Under the pieces are notes generated by a model. It was given only the letters and a program-made list of their open reading frames with translations. It had not been told where the DNA came from and did not search any database. A stretch of 64,000 bases of DNA from Silene latifolia (Eukaryota > Streptophyta > Magnoliopsida > Caryophyllales > Caryophyllaceae), in the NCBI RefSeq assembly GCF_048544455.1, contig NC_133538.1, positions 143,155,922-143,219,921 on the forward strand, read 5' to 3'. Shown here in pieces: positions 59,109 to 64,000 of the stretch. The first letter of the stretch is position 1. Each line of letters begins with the position of its first letter. The translations under genes and the position numbers were made by a program.

Positions 59109-60539
59109 TGTAACACCCCCATACTCCAGATGCCTTACCAAGACCACTTAAGGCATGGAAGTGCTACCATCTCGGTTACCCGAGGCAATGATAATCATAA
59201 GACAATAAAGAAACGTACTTTAAAAGTAAATATAATTTACTGATTACATATCTCAAACCAAATCTGTCAAAAGAAATACAACCAACCCAAAACTGTCTAC
59301 TAATAAAACTGAATAACTAAAGGACATCGTCTGACACAGCGGAAGACTCTTCTAACTGCAAGTGATGACTCATCCCAGCTAGCCCATATGCATCGTATCA
59401 AACCTGCTCAATAACTGCTCACCATCCCCGAATGGATCACCACAGTTTTTAAAACATTAAACGGGGTCAGTACTAATTACACGATGCGAACCAATACGAA
59501 ACAAACGTCAAACAGCTCAATCAACACATCAATCCCCACTCTCCATCATCAACCTCTACACAACTGACTACACACTAAAGTGTGTAGCCCTGCCAGAGTA
59601 CCCATCGCAACAGGTACTCCACGCCGCCAGTGGGGGACCGGAGTCGTTCCCACCTAAGCCCCGCTCATCTCATCGAGCGATAAACCCATGTTCCTTAATG
59701 TGCACATCCCTCCTGTGGCGGATTCCACAGGAGGCGAATCAAGGGCTTGAAGCCACTCCCGCAAGTGACTCCACTCAGCCAGGGACGGACCCCGAAGAAC
59801 ATAGACAGTTAAACAGTAACCACAATACAACATCAACAACCGTCTGAAAATAATCAACAATATGAAATCACAACCGTCTGAATCAATCAACAATCACTAA
59901 CTACAGCACAATCACTACAAATCATGTAATTAATACCGAGTAGGGAAACCCTACCTGAAATAGCAATAACCAAGATCGTCACAATCAGCTAATCACAATC
60001 GTTCTTAAAGGAAATCATCTCCTATAAACACACAATCATACAATCACAATCTAACATCAACCATACTCCCCAAAACCCCAAAATTACCCAATTAGGGTTT
60101 CAACTAAAATCAATGAAACAATATAAAAATCATACTAGGAGCTTACCCACAATGCGATGGTCTCACAGGCGTAAATAACTTAACGATCCGACGACTCTAG
60201 CCCTTAGGATTTACCAACAACGCGACGAGAGAGAACTACGTAACTTCTTTTTCTTTTGAAAGGCTTAGAAAGGTGAAAAGTGATTAAAGAAAATGACGGA
60301 AGCCTTTTATATTAATCTCGTGTTATTCGCAAAACCTGTCAAAACAAACCCGTAAAACACACTTACTCGATCGAGTAAGTAACTTAGTCGATCGAGTGAC
60401 CCTTACTCGATCGAGTGCCCCGCTTACTCGACCGAGTACCCATCAGACAGAACAATGTTTCGTATAAAAACATACTTACTCGACAGAGTAAGCCCCACTC
60501 GATAGAGTACCCATAGACTCATAAAACCGTAGTATTACA
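59109..60539 (-). repeat. Element F 5' LTR
   Basis: Plus-strand ends TGTAACACCCCC and GTATTACA. Palindrome cluster 60360-60510 with six copies, one more than in the 3' LTR; TATA-like box near 60304-60314 on the minus strand. Confidence 0.9.
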
Positions 60540-60700
60540 CCCAGTATGCATGCACACATATATGGAGCGCAGGGATCTCTGAGCTACCAGAATCCTGCAA
60601 CGTTCCATCGGTCCTAGAATGACGATAAACTTGCCTAAGGTACGCCCATGTTGGCTTTAAACATGATGAACACACCTTGCGTCATGAACAAGGTTAAGTA
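60540..60700 (+). other. Element G sequence between F and the tandem array
   Basis: About 160 bp of G's 3' region; no feature seen. Confidence 0.5.
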
Positions 60701-61185
60701 GTCAAATTGCGGCATATGCCTAAATCAATCAGTAGACTGACACGGCAGCTAGCTGAGTCTAAATCAGCCTCAATGGTTGACACGGCCACCTCCCCTATAA
60801 TGTGGCATACGCCTAAATCAGTCAGTAGACTGACACGGGAGCTAGCTGAGTCTAAATCAGCCTCTTCAGGCTGACACGACTGGTCTAAATCACCCTCAAT
60901 GGTTGACACGGCCACCTCCCCTATAATGCGGCATACGCCTAAATTAGTTAGTAGACTAACACGACAGCTAGCTGAGTCTAAATCAGCCTCTTCAGGCTGA
61001 CACGACTGGTCTAAATCAGCCTCAATGGTTGACACGGCCCCCTCCCCTATAATGCGGCATACGCTAAAACGATCGATGAGATCGACACGACAAACTAGTG
61101 AGTCTAAATCAACCTTCTCAAGCTGATACGACTTGCCTAAATCAGCCAGCAGGCTGACACGGCAGCTTCCTAAGCTAAACATAAC
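60700..61185 (+). repeat. Tandem array of hairpin-forming units in element G
   Basis: A unit of about 125 bp recurs roughly three to four times. It is made of shorter pieces, each with TCTAAATCAGCC...GGCTGACACG or CAGTCAGTAGACTGACAC, so each piece can fold on itself (TCAGCCT against AGGCTGA). Units end in CACCTCCCCTATAATGCGGC. The array lies between pol and the antisense gene. A long minus-strand frame over it is only a repeat translation. Confidence 0.85.
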
Positions 61186-61785
61186 AGCAGGAAGCAAAAC
61201 ATACAAGGTACGGGACCAGCTTGCACGCCCTCGGCAATAGCAGCCTCCAGAGCTTCCTCAGCAACATCAGCTTCCTGAAGTGAGCTGGGACCTCCAGCGG
61301 CCATCTACTCTGCCAGTGCAGGAGAGTTCACCTCGCTAACCTCAGGCATCAGCACACTCAGATCAGGTTGGACGAGATAAAGCATCTCCAGCTGCCTCTC
61401 CTCTTCCTCTATGGCCTGCTGGGTTGGAGCCTCCTCAAGGGCAGTACGCATCCCGCTGATCTTTCCCCCCCCAGGTAGCATAGGCAATAATGTTGGTGGC
61501 CAGGGTGATCAACTCACTGATCCTCTCCTCAGAACGCTTCAAGGAGTCAGAGAATGTGGTGTAGACCTCTTGGGTGCGAGCCAGCTGATCAGCTCCTTCT
61601 TTCTGCTTCTTCTTGGTGCCAGCGAGATCAGCCTTCAGCTCAGCCACCCGTCCTCTCGAGTCAGCATGCTGCCGTTCCAGATCAGCAATAGTCCCAGTCA
61701 GCTCTCTGTTCTTAGCACTGGTAGCACGGATGGTGGTCTGCACTATGTTAATCATCTTCCTGTTGTAGAGAGCAGACCGGAAGGC

Positions 61786-61864
61786 CTGAGGGCAGAGAAA
61801 GTTGAAAATTAGCAAAGATCGAAGATAAGAAACTTGGAACAGGCAGGAGAAGGAATATACTCAC
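61786..61864 (-). other. Candidate intron of the G antisense gene
   Basis: The minus strand reads GTGAGTATATTCC at the left boundary and a pyrimidine-rich TTTCTCTGCCCTCAG at the right, 79 bp. Coding-like sequence flanks both sides. Not tested by RNA. Confidence 0.6.
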
Positions 61865-62244
61865 CATAAAGGCATTGTGCACGTCATTTTCACCCATCTC
61901 CTCTGGGGAAAACTCTGAGAAAGCTTCCACTGTGGAGGCGAAGAGGATCTGGTCGATTTCAGGCCAATAGAGCACCTTGTCAATATTCCCAAAACCATCG
62001 GGGAATTGAGCAATGATGCCGCCACTGGCAGCAGCAGGAGGACTAGCAGGTGGCGTAGGAGGATGACAGGACAACGGGCTAACTTCTAAAGGTTCAGAAC
62101 GCGTAGTGTTGGAACGGGTAGGAGGAGACTGGAAGGATGCAGTAGGGGCACTCCTCTTGGAGGCAGAAGCCACGTCAGGACTCGCAGTAGATATTTTTCT
62201 TTTAGCACTCTGAAGGATGGCCTCCAAATGGTCAACTCTTGAAC

Positions 62245-62326
62245 CTACAGGCAGCCAAAATATCGAATATCAAAAGTACCAGATAGGTAGCAAGATTATG
62301 AACAAAGATAATGTGAAGTGACTTAC
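62245..62326 (-). other. Candidate intron of the G antisense gene
   Basis: The minus strand reads CTG then GTAAGTCACTT at the donor side and TTTTGGCTGCCTGTAG at the acceptor side, 82 bp. Confidence 0.6.
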
Positions 62327-62482
62327 CAGAAGACATGCTGTGGGCTGATTGCTGTGGGCTGGAGGAAGAAGCAGGTGAGAAACCAGGAAGCAGATCAGGA
62401 AACTTTCTCCCAGATTGAGGGACGCGGAACAGTTTGTTGCGAGTAGCTACCGGGTCACCCAGACGAGTCAGAAAGCAGGGAC

Positions 62483-62552
62483 CTGCACGAAAGGAAAAAG
62501 TAAGCCAGTAAGCATTAAGGTGAACAAATCAGGCGTCAGGAAAACTACTTAC
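62483..62552 (-). other. Candidate intron of the G antisense gene
   Basis: The minus strand reads GTAAGTAGTTTTCC at the donor and TTTTTCCTTTCGTGCAG at the acceptor, 70 bp, a T-rich short intron of usual plant size. Confidence 0.6.
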
Positions 62553-63306
62553 TCGAGGTAATGATCCAGTCCTCAAAGATGTAGTCAGCAGGCGGCTGGA
62601 TGGAAGCCTTCCTCACATCGAAGAAGTCTTCAAACCATTTTTGAAAGGAGTCTCCCCGCAGCCCCGGAAAGAAAACTAGCCTCTTCCCAGGGATCGGATC
62701 TTGTACATGTGGGCTATCTCACCCAGGGAGATTGAGCCACTAGTGCTCTGACTAGTAGTCAGAGAGTAGAGGAGAACCCTCCAGATGTTGGCAGAAATTT
62801 GTGCCATGGTAAAATTGTTGGTACGAAGGAAGTCTTGCATAAGCTTTGGAAAAGAAAAACGAAGACCGTATATAAACGCATAAAGGTAAAAACAAACCCA
62901 TCTCGGCCGAGCTGCATCTGCCTTTTGGCCTGGTTCAGGGATCACTATTTTGACCCCATCGCCAAGACCCAGTAATTCCTTTATTAAAGGAATGTCACCG
63001 GTGGAAAGAGAGGAGTCGCAGTCGTGAGGGTGGACGTGGAGATTCCGGTAAGGGAAGACGGGGTCTGGGTTCGAGTCGATTGGGGCAGAGGTAGAGGCAA
63101 CGTGACGGGTCTTACCCATGGTTGGAAGAGAAAGAAAAGAAGAAGTCAAAGAAAGGTGGAAGGAATACCCGGGGAAAAGTGGCGGCGAAGAACGACGCTG
63201 AAGTCCGGCAAGAGAAAACAAAAGGAAAGAGGAGAGTTTTGGGGAATGAGAGAGTTTTTGAAGGGGAAGGGTTTTTGAGATTGTGGGGTTAAGATTGGGG
63301 GTTGAG

Positions 63307-63314
63307 ATTATAAA
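63307..63314 (-). promoter_or_regulatory. TATA-like box upstream of the G antisense gene
   Basis: TTTATAAT on the minus strand lies about 190 bp before the presumed ATG. The stretch between 63120 and 63478 has no other feature and could hold the antisense promoter and leader. Weak evidence by itself. Confidence 0.4.
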
Positions 63315-63464
63315 GGAAGAGGGAGAGGGAAAGCGCGAGAAATGAGGGAGTAAGGGGACAAGAGCAGTGATGAGTACGTAGAAGAAGTGCAAAAGACGGC
63401 GCGAGTCATTTTCAAAAGCAATACGTAGTTCCTGATTCGACGCCTCGAGACGTATCTCACAAGG

Positions 63465-63478
63465 AATTAGGGGCAAAC
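63465..63478 (+). other. Element G polypurine tract
   Basis: AATTAGGGGCAAAC directly precedes the 3' LTR start TGTTTGGGCC. Confidence 0.75.
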
Positions 63479-64000
63479 TGTTTGGGCCAAAATCTGCATA
63501 TTGGCCTAATAGGGCAAGTCCACTTAAATTCCTGTTGAAGAATTGGGCCGTGGAGGAAGAATAAGCAAGAGGAGCCCAGATGCGAAGTAGGATCCGCCTA
63601 AGGAGATGGGCCAGGGGACGCGTAAAGGTGAAGAAGTCCATTAATAGAAGAGTCACGCGTTTTGGAAAGGCTTCAAGGAGATTCTAGGGAGAACTCAGGG
63701 AGATCAGGGATAATGGAGGAAGACGGCTGGATATGGAAAGAGTTGTTATGGAAGTGATATTCCTTTCCATAAACGGAGTAGGACATATCTAGGGTTCTTA
63801 CCCTATAAATAGCCAAAGGAGCAATCAAGAAAGGGCATTCAAGATCTCACATACACACGAAATACATTGTGCTAGCTAGATTTACATTCCGTCTCCATTG
63901 TACTCGATCCCTCCTTAATAAGCTAGTGCAATACTTGGAAGGGTACCGTCCCTCCCGCGGTTGTTCCCACATTGGGTTTTCCGCGTCACCAAATCTTACG
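63479..64000 (+). repeat. Element G 3' LTR (cut by window end)
   Basis: Matches 44796-45317 of the 5' LTR with few differences (for example AAGTCCAC for AAGCCCAC). The last ~123 bp lie outside the window. Confidence 0.9.

Larger units (their letters stand above)
53092..60539 (-). mobile_element. Element F: coding-free chromovirus-like LTR element (LARD type)
   Basis: LTRs 53092-54505 (1414 bp) and 59109-60539 (1431 bp), about 96-97 percent identical by eye, flank a 4.6 kb interior. On the minus strand the interior begins with a tRNA-Met primer site (TGGTATCAGAGCGATGATCC near 59105) and ends with CTTCGGGGACGAAGTTC...GGAAGAAAGAC, a Tekay-like 3' end. No gag or pol domain can be read in any frame, so it depends wholly on other elements. 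I found no matching TSD (CACTT left, CCCAG right). Confidence 0.85.
61210..63119 (-). pseudogene. Element G antisense gene (aORF), intron-containing
   Basis: Read on the minus strand from an ATG at 63119-63117 (MGKTRHVASTSAP). The next part, RWVCFYLYAFIYGLRFSFPKLMQDF and FTMAQISANIWRVLLYSL, resembles the plant 'putative gypsy-type transposon' (Transposase_28) domain from memory. Further on, a Pro/Ser-rich linker and a coiled coil (NRELTGTIADLERQHADSRG, then a Lys-rich helix) follow. Three segments look like spliceosomal introns with GT-AG ends: 62483-62552, 62245-62326 and 61786-61864, 70-82 bp each. Antisense frames at this place are known in Tat-lineage elements; their function is unknown. 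At least one break is present. Confidence 0.7.
44796..64000 (+). mobile_element. Element G: Tat-lineage element with gag-pol and antisense gene, hosting F and a solo LTR
   Basis: 5' LTR 44796-45440 (645 bp), gag, protease, reverse transcriptase, two RNase H domains, integrase, a repeat-rich 3' region, an antisense gene and the 3' LTR from 63479 (cut by the window end after 522 bp). The polypurine tract AATTAGGGGCAAAC precedes the 3' LTR. The LTRs are about 96-97 percent identical by eye. It lies inside K and was hit by a copia-like solo LTR in integrase and by F after integrase. Gag-pol carries perhaps eight to ten breaks. The right TSD is outside the window. Confidence 0.9.

Noticed and set aside
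60694-61206. 170-residue minus-strand frame with internal repeats
   Set aside because: It is the translation of the tandem hairpin array. Unit lengths and stops make coding unlikely, though it could be read at the end of the antisense transcript.

Overview
The window looks like plant nuclear heterochromatin. It is built almost entirely of LTR retrotransposons inserted into one another, and I found no host gene, rRNA gene or tRNA gene. Primer-binding sites match plant tRNA-Asp, tRNA-Arg and initiator tRNA-Met 3' ends. The elements belong to plant lineages: Athila-like and Tat-like Ty3/gypsy elements, Tekay-like and smaller chromoviruses, and one copia-like solo LTR. A eudicot is likely. Caryophyllales is only a guess, from the TCGATCGA-rich LTRs.

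The layers were read from intact LTR ends, target-site duplications (TSDs) and interrupted domains. The oldest visible host is J, a minus-strand Tekay-like element whose visible part is 34537-39304. H (minus, Tekay-like, 20157-34536) sits in J's pol. K (plus, Athila-like, from 39305) sits in J's 5' LTR. H was hit by I (minus, small chromovirus, 22512-28162, TSD CAATG) and by E (plus, 17988-20156). B (plus, Athila-like, non-autonomous, 910-17987) sits in E. B's 5' LTR was hit twice, by C (plus, Tat-like, gag only, 1466-13305, TSD GTAGC) and by D (1-909, cut by the window edge). K was hit by G (plus, Tat lineage, 44796 to beyond the end). G carries a copia-like solo LTR (51469-52783) and F (minus, coding-free, 53092-60539). 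Every gag-pol copy I could read is broken.

The most interesting layer is not the pol genes. Four families (B, E, F and K) carry clusters of short palindromes just upstream of a TATA-like box in the LTR. The core is TCGATCGA in B, E and F, and AGCTC-CCAC-GAGCT in K. In B and F the same motif recurs inside the element body, and in K it recurs near the 3' end in the opposite orientation. G carries an antisense gene between pol and the 3' LTR, with its own TATA-like box and three short canonical GT-AG introns, next to a tandem array of hairpin-forming units. C carries perfect hairpins built around copies of its polypurine-tract core. F is a 4.6 kb coding-free interior with strong strand asymmetry, between 1.4 kb LTRs.

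Identity and age statements come from reading aligned stretches by eye. Lineage names come from remembered domain and primer-site signatures and were not searched.
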